Assembly: GCF_000336615.1 (NCBI RefSeq)
Contig: NZ_AOLW01000015.1
Span: 332,597 to 396,596, forward strand
Source of the DNA: Haloarcula amylolytica JCM 13557
GTDB taxonomy: Archaea > Halobacteriota > Halobacteria > Halobacteriales > Haloarculaceae
Direction of reading: 5' to 3'
Length of the DNA stretch: 64,000 bases
Shown here: positions 8,883 to 17,121 of the stretch, piece by piece
Numbering within the stretch: position 1 is the first letter of the stretch
How the letters are laid out: every line of letters starts with the position of its first letter
Made by a program: the position numbers and the translations under genes
Notes under the pieces: generated by a model
What the model was told of the DNA's origin: nothing
Databases searched by the model: none
Seen by the model: the letters and a program-made list of their open reading frames with translations, nothing else

Positions 8883-8926
8883 CCCTTGGTTACGATCGCT
8901 CTCCCCCTTGGTTACGACCGCTCTCC
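8883..8926. repeat. 22-bp tandem duplication at the 3' end of the Lrp-like gene
   Basis: Two head-to-tail copies of a 22-base unit beginning CCCTTGGTTACGA, at 8883-8904 and 8905-8926, differ at one base. The right copy contains the stop and last codons of the minus-strand regulator gene, so the left copy lies just outside the gene. This looks like a recent replication-slippage duplication. Confidence 0.8.
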
Positions 8927-9430
8927 GTCGAGTTCGGTAAACAGCTCCGGGTCCGTCTTGAATTTCAGGACGTTGTGGACGACTGAGTTCCGGATGTTCT
9001 GAATCACGTCGCCGTGGTCCTTGTAGAAGTCGTGTATCCAGCGGGATTCGGCCGTCCGACTCGGGAACATCATCACTGACTTCCACTGATACTCGCCGTC
9101 GGAGAGGAAGTAAAACAGCGTGTGCCGGTCGTCCCGGATAGCGACCATCGCGTCGTGCCAAGAGTCGGCGAAATGCTCGGGGTTGAACTTGAACTCGAAC
9201 AGCGCGAAATTGAACAGTTCCTCGTTCGGGACGATTGTCTCCCGGAAGACGCCCGCGGCGCGCATCTCCCGGATCGATTCGCTGACCGTTACATGGGACA
9301 CGTCGATGCCGTATTCGGACTCCAGCAAGTCCGCAAGCTCGCGGGACGACCGCTGTGGGTCCGCCGAGAGTTCGCGCAGAATGTACATGTCCCGCTCGCT
9401 GAACTCCCAGTCCGGGGGGTCGTCGGTCAT
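8912..9430 (-). CDS. Lrp/AsnC-type winged-helix regulator
   Basis: A 172-residue protein. Residues 9-65 form an Lrp-like helix-turn-helix (FSERDMYILRELS, SSRELADLLESEYGI, VTVSESIREMRAAGVF). The C-terminal 100 residues are not a typical RAM ligand domain and are rich in aromatic residues. It lies immediately downstream of an enoyl-CoA hydratase gene on the same strand (150 bases apart), which hints at control of acyl-CoA metabolism. Start chosen at MTDDPPDW (9430), six codons inside the longest frame. Confidence 0.75.
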   Translation of the reverse strand: MTDDPPDWEFSERDMYILRELSADPQRSSRELADLLESEYGIDVSHVTVSESIREMRAAGVFRETIVPNEELFNFALFEFKFNPEHFADSWHDAMVAIRDDRHTLFYFLSDGEYQWKSVMMFPSRTAESRWIHDFYKDHGDVIQNIRNSVVHNVLKFKTDPELFTELDGERS

Positions 9431-9579
9431 GCTACAGTCGCCCTCCACTTGTGGGAGAAAGAGCGGGTAGTCGTGGTTCCGGTCGATGCTCGGTCCGGTG
9501 TGAGATGGATCGTAGCTGGCATCTGTCTCTCCGGTGGTGGCTGGGTGGACCAGTCCTGACGCTGGTCACAGTAATCAGT

Positions 9580-10374
9580 TTACTGACCCGTGAACTCCGG
9601 GTCACGTTTCTCGACGAACGCGGTTGCGCCCTCCTCGTGGTCGTCGGTCGTGAAAGCGACGCCCTGTGCGGTGGCTTCGTTTTCGAGTGCCTGCTCCAGC
9701 GAACTGTCCAGACTCCGGTTGACTAACCGCTTGGCGTGGCCGAGCGCGACCGTCGGTCCAGCGGCGATGTCGGCGACGAGTTCCGAAAACTCCGATTCGA
9801 ACGTCTCCGTGTCGAACACCCGGGTGAACAGCCCGAGTTCCCCGGCCGCCTCGGCGTCCAGCAGTTCGCCGGTGAACAGCAGTTCCTTGGCCTTGTTCGG
9901 GCCGACGATTCGCGGAAGGAAATAGGAGACGCCGGAGTCACTCGCCAGTCCGACCTGGCGGAAGCCGAAGCCGATCTGGCCGGCAGTGCTCGCAACCTGT
10001 ATATCACAGGCCAGCGCGAGTCCCGCACCGGCACCGAAGGCGGGGCCGTCGATTTTCGCGACGACCGGGAGGGGACAGCTGTGGACGGTCCGGATCGCTT
10101 CGTGGAGTGACGAGACCACCAGTTCGACCTGTGTGGCCGGCGGTCGGTCGTGCTTCACTCCCTGTAGCATTGCATTGATGTCCCCGCCGGCACAGAACGC
10201 CGGGCCCGCGCCCTCCAGCACGACACACCGGGCGTCGCTGTCGGTCACCGATTCGAACCGGGCAGTGAGTGCTTCGGCCAACTCCGCCGACAGAGCGTTT
10301 CGCGACTCCGGCTGGTTCAGCGTCACTGTGGCAATCCCGTCGTCGACAGACAGCGTCACTGTCGCATCTTCCAT
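9580..10374 (-). CDS. Enoyl-CoA hydratase/isomerase family protein
   Basis: A 264-residue crotonase-fold enzyme, probably hydrating 2-enoyl-CoA in beta-oxidation. Signature segments are NQPESRNALSAEL, FCAGGDINAML (oxyanion-hole glycines), KIDGPAFGAGAGLALACD and ASDSGVSYFLPRIVG. Start at ATG 10374 gives the normal crotonase N-terminus; the frame upstream overlaps the divergent photolyase promoter. The acidic residues expected for hydratase activity are not unambiguous by eye, so isomerase or another crotonase activity is possible. Confidence 0.88.
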   Translation of the reverse strand: MEDATVTLSVDDGIATVTLNQPESRNALSAELAEALTARFESVTDSDARCVVLEGAGPAFCAGGDINAMLQGVKHDRPPATQVELVVSSLHEAIRTVHSCPLPVVAKIDGPAFGAGAGLALACDIQVASTAGQIGFGFRQVGLASDSGVSYFLPRIVGPNKAKELLFTGELLDAEAAGELGLFTRVFDTETFESEFSELVADIAAGPTVALGHAKRLVNRSLDSSLEQALENEATAQGVAFTTDDHEEGATAFVEKRDPEFTGQ

Positions 10375-10480
10375 GTGGTGGCTCTCGACCGGCGGAAAGA
10401 TAACAGTGGTGTCCGTCAGCGCCTGCCAGACCAACATCGTTGGGCAGTACCTTTTGCCCGGGCTAGTCCGTGTACTAGGT

Positions 10481-11878
10481 ATGCGCCTGCACTGGCATCG
10501 CCGTGACCTCCGGGCGACGGACAACGCCGGCCTCGCCGCGGCGACCCCGTCCGACCCCGTTGTCCCGGTGTTCGTCTTCGACAGGGCCGTTCTCGACCAC
10601 GCCGGCCCGCCCCGGGTCGCGTTCATGCTGGACGCTCTCGACAGCTTGCGCGAGTGGTACCGCGACCGCGGCAGTGACCTCGTCGTCGCCCGCGGGGACC
10701 CGACCGCCGTCATCCCGGACCTGGCGGTCGAATACGGCGTCGACACGGTCACCTGGGGCAAAGACTACTCCGGACTCGCTCGGGAGCGCGACGCAGTGGT
10801 CCGGCAAGCGCTCGACGACGCGGACGTTGCTCGCGAAGCGGTCCAGAACGCCGTGTTGCACGAACCGGGCGAGATCACGACGAACGACGGCGACCCCTAC
10901 AGCGTCTTCACTTACTTCGGCCGGAAGTGGCACGACCGCGAGAAGACGGCCCCCTACGAACCCCCGTCAGCCGACGAACTGGCTGATGTCGACGGCGACG
11001 CGCTCCCGACGCTGGCCGACCTCGGCTTCGATGAGCCAGAGGCGGACGTGCCCGCAGCGGGGACCGACGAAGCACGCGCCCTGCTCGATGATTTCCTCGA
11101 CGAGAACGTCTACGAGTACGAGGAGCGCCGGGACTTCCCGGCCGACGAGTGCACCTCGCGGCTCTCGGCTCATCTGAAGTTCGGGACCATCGGCATCCGC
11201 GAAGTGTACGACCGCACCGAGGACGCCAAAGAGGGGACTGGCGGTGACCGACGGGAGTCCGTCCGGGAGTTCCAGTCCCAGCTAGCCTGGCGGGAGTTCT
11301 ACACACAGGTGCTGTTTGCCCATCCGCACGTCGTCAGCTCGAACTACAAGTCCTACGAGAACCCTATCGAGTGGGAAAACGACGAGGAGCTGTTGCAGGC
11401 CTGGAAGGACGGCGAGACGGGCTATCCCATCGTCGACGCCGGAATGAGACAGCTCCGCGAGGAGGCGTACATGCACAACCGCGTCCGGATGATCGTCGCC
11501 TCTTTCCTCACGAAGGACCTGCTCGTCGACTGGCGCCACGGCTACGAGTGGTTCCGGGAGAAACTGGTCGACCACGACACGGCCAACGACAACGGCGGCT
11601 GGCAGTGGGCGGCCTCCACGGGGACCGACGCTCAGCCCTACTTCCGCATCTTCAATCCGATGACGCAGGGCGAAGACTACGACCCGGACGCCGAGTACAT
11701 CAAGGAGTACGTCCCGGAACTGCGGGACGCCGCGCCCGAAGTAATCCACGACTGGAACGACTGCTCGCTCACCCAGCGGCGCAACGCCGCCCCGGAGTAT
11801 CCTGACCCCGTTGTCGACCACAGCAAGCGCCGCGAACAGGCCCTCTCGATGTTCGAGCGGGCCAGGGGTGACGACTAG
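10481..11878 (+). CDS. phr: Deoxyribodipyrimidine photo-lyase
   Basis: Light-driven repair of cyclobutane pyrimidine dimers. It has 465 residues: an N-terminal alpha/beta antenna domain (LHWHRRDLRATDNAGL) and a C-terminal FAD-binding helical domain. Photolyase/cryptochrome motifs are clear: WREFYTQVLFAHP, GYPIVDAGMRQL, MHNRVRMIVASFLTKDLL, DWRHG, and the GGWQWAASTGTDAQPYFRIFNP segment. Start at the ATG at 10481; the open frame upstream overlaps the enoyl-CoA hydratase. It precedes sod, an order also known from Halobacterium. Confidence 0.95.
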   Translation: MRLHWHRRDLRATDNAGLAAATPSDPVVPVFVFDRAVLDHAGPPRVAFMLDALDSLREWYRDRGSDLVVARGDPTAVIPDLAVEYGVDTVTWGKDYSGLARERDAVVRQALDDADVAREAVQNAVLHEPGEITTNDGDPYSVFTYFGRKWHDREKTAPYEPPSADELADVDGDALPTLADLGFDEPEADVPAAGTDEARALLDDFLDENVYEYEERRDFPADECTSRLSAHLKFGTIGIREVYDRTEDAKEGTGGDRRESVREFQSQLAWREFYTQVLFAHPHVVSSNYKSYENPIEWENDEELLQAWKDGETGYPIVDAGMRQLREEAYMHNRVRMIVASFLTKDLLVDWRHGYEWFREKLVDHDTANDNGGWQWAASTGTDAQPYFRIFNPMTQGEDYDPDAEYIKEYVPELRDAAPEVIHDWNDCSLTQRRNAAPEYPDPVVDHSKRREQALSMFERARGDD

Positions 11879-12046
11879 GATGGGAACATTCTGCTGTGCT
11901 GGACTCTCCTGAACACTTACACCCGCGGCGGAGCCGATATGTGGCGGTGCAACAACGGACAGTTACGGTTCCGTCCCGCTGTCCGTGTACAGTGCTACCA
12001 AATGGCTCCTAAACGTTTAACAGGCAGCCGCGCGACAGATAGTGAT

Positions 12047-12051
12047 GGAGG
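12047..12051 (+). promoter_or_regulatory. Shine-Dalgarno sequence of sod
   Basis: GGAGG lies 9 bases before the ATG at 12061, an optimal Shine-Dalgarno site. Many genes nearby look leaderless, so this points to a transcript with a real 5' leader and supports the chosen start. Confidence 0.6.
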
Positions 12052-12060
12052 CGTTTTCAT

Positions 12061-12672
12061 ATGCCCGAACATTCCAATCCCGAACTGCCACCGCTCCCGT
12101 ACGACTACGACGCACTGGAGCCACACATCTCCGAACAGGTGCTCACCTGGCACCACGACACCCACCACCAGGGGTACGTAAACGGCCTCGAATCGGCCGA
12201 GGAGACGCTCGCAGAGAACCGCGAATCCGGTGACTTCGGTTCGAGCGCGGCTGCCATGGGCAACGTCACCCACAACGGCTGTGGGCACTATCTCCACACG
12301 CTGTTCTGGGAGAACATGGACCCCAACGGCGGCGGTGAGCCGGAAGGCGAGCTCCTCGACCGCATCGAGGAGGACTTCGGCTCTTACGAAGGCTGGAAGG
12401 GCGAGTTCGAAGCCGCCGCATCAGCCGCCGGCGGCTGGGCGCTGCTCGTGTACGACCCCGTTGCCAAGCAACTGCGCAACGTGCCGGTCGACAAGCACGA
12501 CCAGGGCGCGCTCTGGGGCTCCCATCCAATCCTCGCGCTCGACGTCTGGGAGCACTCCTACTACTACGACTACGGCCCCGCTCGCGGCGACTTCATCGAC
12601 GCCTTCTTCGAGGTTGTCGACTGGGACAAGGCCGCTGAAGAGTACGACAAGGTCGTCGGCCGCGTCGAATAA
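12061..12672 (+). CDS. sod: Superoxide dismutase, Mn/Fe family
   Basis: Converts superoxide to hydrogen peroxide and oxygen. It has 203 residues, the usual length. Metal ligands are visible: the first His in the TWHHDTHHQGYV region, the second in GCGHYLHTLFW, and Asp and His in LDVWEHSYYYDYG. NMDPNGGG and GGWALLVYDP match haloarchaeal Mn enzymes. It lies 182 bases downstream of phr on the same strand; both protect against light- and oxygen-induced damage. Confidence 0.95.
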   Translation: MPEHSNPELPPLPYDYDALEPHISEQVLTWHHDTHHQGYVNGLESAEETLAENRESGDFGSSAAAMGNVTHNGCGHYLHTLFWENMDPNGGGEPEGELLDRIEEDFGSYEGWKGEFEAAASAAGGWALLVYDPVAKQLRNVPVDKHDQGALWGSHPILALDVWEHSYYYDYGPARGDFIDAFFEVVDWDKAAEEYDKVVGRVE

Positions 12673-12688
12673 GGGGCGACACTCGACG

Positions 12689-12694
12689 TTTTTT
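12689..12694 (+). terminator. T-run terminator after sod
   Basis: Six thymidines follow a GC-rich stretch 17 bases after the sod stop. Oligo-T runs terminate archaeal transcription; strength here is unknown. Confidence 0.4.
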
Positions 12695-12744
12695 CGCGGA
12701 TGTGCTGAGAGTCCGAGCGACGTCTGGGCCGATAGCGGTTTCTC

Positions 12745-12765
12745 CGGCGTTAATATCTAACGCCG
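12745..12765. promoter_or_regulatory. 8-bp-arm inverted repeat upstream of the binding-protein gene
   Basis: CGGCGTTA and TAACGCCG flank a 5-base spacer. It lies about 66 bases upstream of the TATA box of the binding-protein gene and 73 bases after sod. It could be an operator or a sod terminator hairpin. Confidence 0.35.
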
Positions 12766-12830
12766 ACAACAAAAAATATCGGCGTGACTGGAGCAGACTA
12801 CGGAACAGCAAGGTTACGGGAGGATATAGT

Positions 12831-12838
12831 TTTATAAG
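12831..12838 (+). promoter_or_regulatory. TATA box of the binding-protein gene
   Basis: TTTATAAG is centred 27 bases before the ATG at 12861, which predicts a leaderless transcript and fixes the start of the binding-protein gene. Confidence 0.6.
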
Positions 12839-12860
12839 ATGTGAATCAGTGGTAAGTGGT

Positions 12861-14231
12861 ATGAGTCGCGATACCAATCGGCGAGCGTTCATGAAGCGCA
12901 CTGGGGCGATAGGCACCGTGGGTCTGCTTGGTGGGTTGGCAGGCTGTTCAACCGAACAGACTGACGGCGGAGACGGCGGAGACGGCGGCGATGGTGGGAT
13001 GACCGGTACCGGGACCGACTCGGGTGGCGACAGCGGCCCGGAATCGCCGGACGTGTTGATGGTCGTCGGCTATCCCCAGAGCGGTGTGCAACTGTTCAAG
13101 GACTTCTACGCCGACTACGGCGACGACGCCGCCGACATCCTCGTCACCGACGGACTGCAGGACGGCGAACTGCCGAGTAACGTCGGCGACGATATGTCGA
13201 ACGTCCGCGGCACAGCCCCGTCAGCGGCCGGGCCCGGCGTCGATACGTTCACGGAGCAGTTCACCTCCGAGTTCGACTACGACGAGGCCGGCGTGTTCAC
13301 GTCACAGGCCTACGACGCGACAGCGGTCCAGATTCTCGCCAACCTGCTGGCCGGGGAAAACGACGGACAGGCCGTCCGAGATCATATGCGTGTCGTCGCC
13401 AATCCGGGCGGCGACACGTACGGCCCCTCCGAACTGCCAGCGGCCGTCGAAGCGGCCGCCGCGGGCGAGAACATTCAGTACGAGGGGGCTTCGAGTGCAG
13501 TCGACTTCGACGAAAACGGGGACATGGCCTCGGCGCAGTACCAGGTCTTCGGCTTTCAGGACGGTGGGGGCGTCGATACGCTCAACACCGTCGACTTCAG
13601 CGCGGGCGACGACATCCCGCAACCGGAACCGAACGGCTCTGGCAGCGACCCCGGACGAACGGTCCGGTTCGGTGTGCTGATGCCTGAGACCGGCGATCTC
13701 GGGCCGCTCGGCAGGCCGATCCGCGACGGGGCGATCCTCCCGGCCCTGCAACTCGAAGGCGAGGTCGACTTCGAGTTCGATTACCAGGTCGGTGACACCC
13801 AGACCCAGGCACAGGCGGGCATCGACGCGGCCAACTCCCTCGTCAGCGAGGGGTATCCGTCGATCACCGGAGCGGCCAGCTCCGAGACGTCGATACAGGT
13901 CGCCAGAAACGTGCTCGTCGACAGCGGCGTCGTCGGCTGTTCGCCTGCGTCCACGTCGCCGACGATTACCGACCTCGAAGACAACGATTACATGTTCCGC
14001 ACCCCGCCCAGCGACGCGCTGCAGGGGCAGGTTCTGGCGCAAGTCGGCGTGGACGAACTCGGTGCCGAGACCGCATCGACGCTGTACGTGAACAACAGCT
14101 ACGGCCAGGCGCTACAGGAGGCGTTCGCCGGCGCGTTCGAAGCGGAAGGCGGGACCATCGTGAACCAGGTCGGCTTCGAGCAACAGCAGTCCTCCTACAC
14201 GTCTGAAATCAACAGCGCGATGAACCAATAA
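12861..14231 (+). CDS. LivJ-type ABC substrate-binding lipoprotein, apparently circularly permuted
   Basis: A 456-residue extracellular binding protein for a branched-chain amino-acid-type importer. Residues 1-29 are a Tat lipoprotein signal (RRAFMKR, lipobox LAGC, Cys29), then a Gly/Asp-rich linker to about residue 60. The domain order is reversed compared with LivJ. Residues 61-250 match the family's C-terminal half (PDVLMVVGYPQSG, VFTSQAYDATAVQIL, VDFDENGDMASAQYQVF). After a GSGSDPGR linker, residues 267-456 match its N-terminal half (TVRFGVLMPETGDLGPLG, TGAASSETSIQVA, MFRTPPSDALQGQ, NNSYGQALQEAF). All parts of the fold appear present once. It converges on livF, its likely partner operon. 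Ligand unknown. Confidence 0.85.
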   Translation: MSRDTNRRAFMKRTGAIGTVGLLGGLAGCSTEQTDGGDGGDGGDGGMTGTGTDSGGDSGPESPDVLMVVGYPQSGVQLFKDFYADYGDDAADILVTDGLQDGELPSNVGDDMSNVRGTAPSAAGPGVDTFTEQFTSEFDYDEAGVFTSQAYDATAVQILANLLAGENDGQAVRDHMRVVANPGGDTYGPSELPAAVEAAAAGENIQYEGASSAVDFDENGDMASAQYQVFGFQDGGGVDTLNTVDFSAGDDIPQPEPNGSGSDPGRTVRFGVLMPETGDLGPLGRPIRDGAILPALQLEGEVDFEFDYQVGDTQTQAQAGIDAANSLVSEGYPSITGAASSETSIQVARNVLVDSGVVGCSPASTSPTITDLEDNDYMFRTPPSDALQGQVLAQVGVDELGAETASTLYVNNSYGQALQEAFAGAFEAEGGTIVNQVGFEQQQSSYTSEINSAMNQ

Positions 14232-14252
14232 CGGGTCTGTCAGCGCCGGCTC

Positions 14253-14258
14253 TTTTTT
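14253..14258 (+). terminator. T-run after the binding-protein gene
   Basis: Six thymidines lie in the 31-base gap between the convergent stops of the binding-protein gene and livF, 22 bases past the former. Confidence 0.35.
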
Positions 14259-14262
14259 CGAG

Positions 14263-15018
14263 TTACCCGCCGAGGAAGTCCTGACGGACCTGCTCGTCGT
14301 TGAGGAGAACCGTCCCCTCGTCCTCGTAGCGGTTCTGACCCTGGACGAGCACGTAGCCCCGATCACACCGCCGGAGCGCTTCCTTGGCGTTTTGCTCGAC
14401 CATCAGAATCGCCGTCCCGTCGTCGTTGATGCGGTCGATACGGTCGAACATATCGTCGACGAGGTCCGGGGCCAGCCCGGCGGAGGGCTCGTCGAGCAAC
14501 AGCAGGTCGGGGTCGAGCATCAGCGCCCGGCCCATGGCGAGCATCTGCTGTTGCCCGCCCGACAGTGTCCCGGCCGACTGGTCGGACCGCTCCCGGAGGA
14601 TGGGGAACCGCTCGTACACCTCCTCGATGCGGTCCTCTGGGACTTCATCGAGGATGTACGCGCCCATTTCGAGGTTCTCGCGCACGCTCAGCGACCCGAA
14701 CACGTTGCCGGTCTGGGGGACGTAGCTGATGCCCTCGTAAATGATCTCGTCGGGGTTGCGCCGGCTGATGTCGGTCCCGTCGAAGATGACGTCCCCGCCC
14801 ATGTACGTCGTCAGACCGAAGACGGATTTCATCACTGTCGACTTGCCGGCTCCGTTCGGGCCGACGATGACGACGTACTCGCCGTCCGCAACGTCCATGT
14901 GGACGTCGCTGAGGACCTGCAGGTCGCCGTACCCCGCGTCGAGGTCCCGGATGGCGAGAAGTCGCTCGGCCGGGTCAGGGAGGGTGACGGTCTCGGACTC
15001 CGTCGCGCGCTGGCTCAT
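14263..15018 (-). CDS. livF: Branched-chain amino-acid-type ABC transporter, ATPase LivF
   Basis: A 251-residue ABC ATPase with Walker A GPNGAGKST, Q-loop YVPQTG, signature LSGGQQQML, Walker B DLLLLDEPSAGLAP and the switch region. LSGGQQQMLAMGRAL and EQNAKEAL are typical of the LivF subfamily. Its start overlaps the livG stop by four bases. Last gene of the livHMGF operon; it energises import together with LivG. Confidence 0.9.
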   Translation of the reverse strand: MSQRATESETVTLPDPAERLLAIRDLDAGYGDLQVLSDVHMDVADGEYVVIVGPNGAGKSTVMKSVFGLTTYMGGDVIFDGTDISRRNPDEIIYEGISYVPQTGNVFGSLSVRENLEMGAYILDEVPEDRIEEVYERFPILRERSDQSAGTLSGGQQQMLAMGRALMLDPDLLLLDEPSAGLAPDLVDDMFDRIDRINDDGTAILMVEQNAKEALRRCDRGYVLVQGQNRYEDEGTVLLNDEQVRQDFLGG

Positions 15019-15845
15019 ACGTCACCTCCCAGATACGCCTCCAGTACCCGCTCGTCCGACGTGATAGTCTCGGCGTCCCCTTCAGCGAGAACGCCCCCCT
15101 GGTGCATGACGATGATGTGTTCGCAGTTGTTCATGATGACGTCCATGTCGTGTTCGACGAGCAGGAAGGTCAGGCCCTGCTCCCGGCGGAGTTCGTGGAT
15201 CCGCTCCAGCAGCTTCTCTTCGAGCGTCGGATTGACGCCGGCGAGTGGTTCGTCCAGCAGAATCATCTCGGGGTCGGTCATCAGGACCCGCGCCATCTCC
15301 AGCAGTTTCCGCTGGCCGCCGGAGAGGTTGCCGGCGTTCTCGTGAGCGAGGTGGTCGATCTCGAAGAACTCCAGCGTCTCCCACGCGCGGTCCCGGACAT
15401 CCGCTTCGGCCTTGACCACGTCGCCGCGAAGCCCCGGCGTCACCGAGCGGACGACCGACTCCCCGACCTGTCCGCCCGGTGCGAGCATCACGTTCTCCAG
15501 AACGGTCATATCGGACAGCTCACGGGCGATCTGGAATGTCCGGACCAGCCCCCGGTTCGCGAGCGTGTACGGTGCGAGTCCGGTGATGTCCTGACCGTCG
15601 AAGGTGACCCGACCACCGGTCGGCTCGTGGATACCCGTGATGCAGTTGAACGTCGTCGACTTGCCGGCCCCGTTCGGACCGATGAGGCCAGTGAGCGACC
15701 CCTCTGCCACGGAGAACGTCGCCCCGTCGACCGCGACGACGCCGCCGAACTCCTTGCGGAGGCCGTCGACTACGAGCAGGGGAGAGTCGATAGCGTCGCT
15801 CGTGACGGCCGTCTCCCGTTGCTCTGCGGCCTCGGGTTCACTCAT
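15015..15845 (-). CDS. livG: Branched-chain amino-acid-type ABC transporter, ATPase LivG
   Basis: A 276-residue ABC ATPase: Walker A GPNGAGKST, signature LSGGQRKLLEMARVL, Walker B EMILLDEPLAGVNP, then VEHDMDVIM. The GVNPTLEEKLLERIHELRREQGLTFL region is typical of LivG. ATG at 15845 is preferred; a GTG at 15854 is also in frame. Either start overlaps the livM stop, showing tight coupling. Confidence 0.9.
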   Translation of the reverse strand: MSEPEAAEQRETAVTSDAIDSPLLVVDGLRKEFGGVVAVDGATFSVAEGSLTGLIGPNGAGKSTTFNCITGIHEPTGGRVTFDGQDITGLAPYTLANRGLVRTFQIARELSDMTVLENVMLAPGGQVGESVVRSVTPGLRGDVVKAEADVRDRAWETLEFFEIDHLAHENAGNLSGGQRKLLEMARVLMTDPEMILLDEPLAGVNPTLEEKLLERIHELRREQGLTFLLVEHDMDVIMNNCEHIIVMHQGGVLAEGDAETITSDERVLEAYLGGDV

Positions 15846-17121
15846 CGGCCTCACCTCCGGACCCGGACTGTGGTCTGTCCAGACTCACGCTCGTTGCGGG
15901 TTCGTTCCGGTGGCCGAGCAGCCCGTCTGGCTGGTTCTGGATGATGTATATCAGGACGACGCCGATGAGCACGAACCGGAGCGTGCTGACGTTGCTAATG
16001 GTGTATGCGAGGAGAGGGAGCGGGTCAAGTGACGCGAATCCGGCGACCGCGTCGACGATGTTACCGGGTGCGCGAGTGCCGCCCAGCGAGACGTTCTCTC
16101 CCAGTCGCGCCGGCAGATAGAACAGCAGTCCGGAGAACGTCGCCGCCCCGACGATGCTGCCGGTGTTGGACCCGGAGCCACCGATGATGAGGGCCGCGAA
16201 CACGTAGAACGTAATCGTCGGTCTGAACTGCTGCGGGCTGATGTAGCCCGCCTGTCCGCGGAACAGGACACCGGCCAGTCCCATCAGCGCGCAGCCGATC
16301 ATGAACGTCTTGATTTTGAACTGGCGGGTGTCTTTACCGAGCGACTGCGTCACGGTCTCGTCCTCGCGGATCGCTTTCAGCACGCGACCGAACGGTGAGT
16401 TCGTGATGCGGGCGAGCACCCAGTAGCTCCCGGCCACGACCAGCAGGAGGAGTATCCCGTACGTGAGATTCGCCAGGTTCGGCCCGGAGACGCCGACGCC
16501 CTCCGCGGCAGTGACGAGTGGCTGCCCGACGCCGTTGATGAGCGTCGCCGCCACGTCGTTCGCGGACTTGAACGAGATGCCGGTCGCGCCGCCGGTGCCG
16601 ACCGGCACCCCGAACAGCGAGAACTCGGCGAGGCCGCTCCAGTTGACGACGAGTCGGATTATCTCCGAGAACGCGACTGTCACGATAGCGAGGTAGTCCG
16701 CTTTCAGTCTGAGCGCCGGCAGCGCCGCGAGACCGCCGACGATAGCGGCCATAACCATACCGCCGATGAGGCCGACCCACAGCGGGAGGCCGAGCCCAGG
16801 GACCGCCCCGGCGGCCGGGTCAGTTGGTGCAGTGAGAACCGCCGTGGTGTACGCGCCAACGGCCATGAACCCCGCAATGCCGATGTTGAACAGGCCAGTG
16901 TACCCCCACTGGAGATTCAGTGCCAGCGCGAGGATTGCGTAGCCGCCGATGAGTACGGTCACGCTGCCGATGAAGCCGGCGGCGAGGTTCGCCCAGTTCG
17001 CCCCGCCGACAGCGATTGCCAGCACGAGCATCACGGCCCAGATACTGGCGATGAAGCCGACGACCAGCCCCACGTCCGGAAGCGCGTCCAGACGGTCTCG
17101 AACAGTGTCAACAGTACTCAT
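15838..17121 (-). CDS. livM: Branched-chain amino-acid-type ABC transporter permease LivM
   Basis: A 427-residue membrane protein with about ten hydrophobic segments. The LivM-type motifs LNLQWGYTGLFNIGIAGFMAVGAY and the EAA-like loop FGRVLKAIREDETVTQSLGKD (contact with the ATPases) are clear. A long loop after residue 190 and an acidic C-terminal tail of about 30 residues are extra. The start overlaps the livH stop by four bases. It forms the pore with LivH. Confidence 0.9.
   Translation of the reverse strand: MSTVDTVRDRLDALPDVGLVVGFIASIWAVMLVLAIAVGGANWANLAAGFIGSVTVLIGGYAILALALNLQWGYTGLFNIGIAGFMAVGAYTTAVLTAPTDPAAGAVPGLGLPLWVGLIGGMVMAAIVGGLAALPALRLKADYLAIVTVAFSEIIRLVVNWSGLAEFSLFGVPVGTGGATGISFKSANDVAATLINGVGQPLVTAAEGVGVSGPNLANLTYGILLLLVVAGSYWVLARITNSPFGRVLKAIREDETVTQSLGKDTRQFKIKTFMIGCALMGLAGVLFRGQAGYISPQQFRPTITFYVFAALIIGGSGSNTGSIVGAATFSGLLFYLPARLGENVSLGGTRAPGNIVDAVAGFASLDPLPLLAYTISNVSTLRFVLIGVVLIYIIQNQPDGLLGHRNEPATSVSLDRPQSGSGGEADE

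Noticed and set aside
11939-12181. Short plus-strand frame overlapping the sod start
   Set aside because: It is out of frame with sod, lies over its promoter and Shine-Dalgarno, and has no motif.
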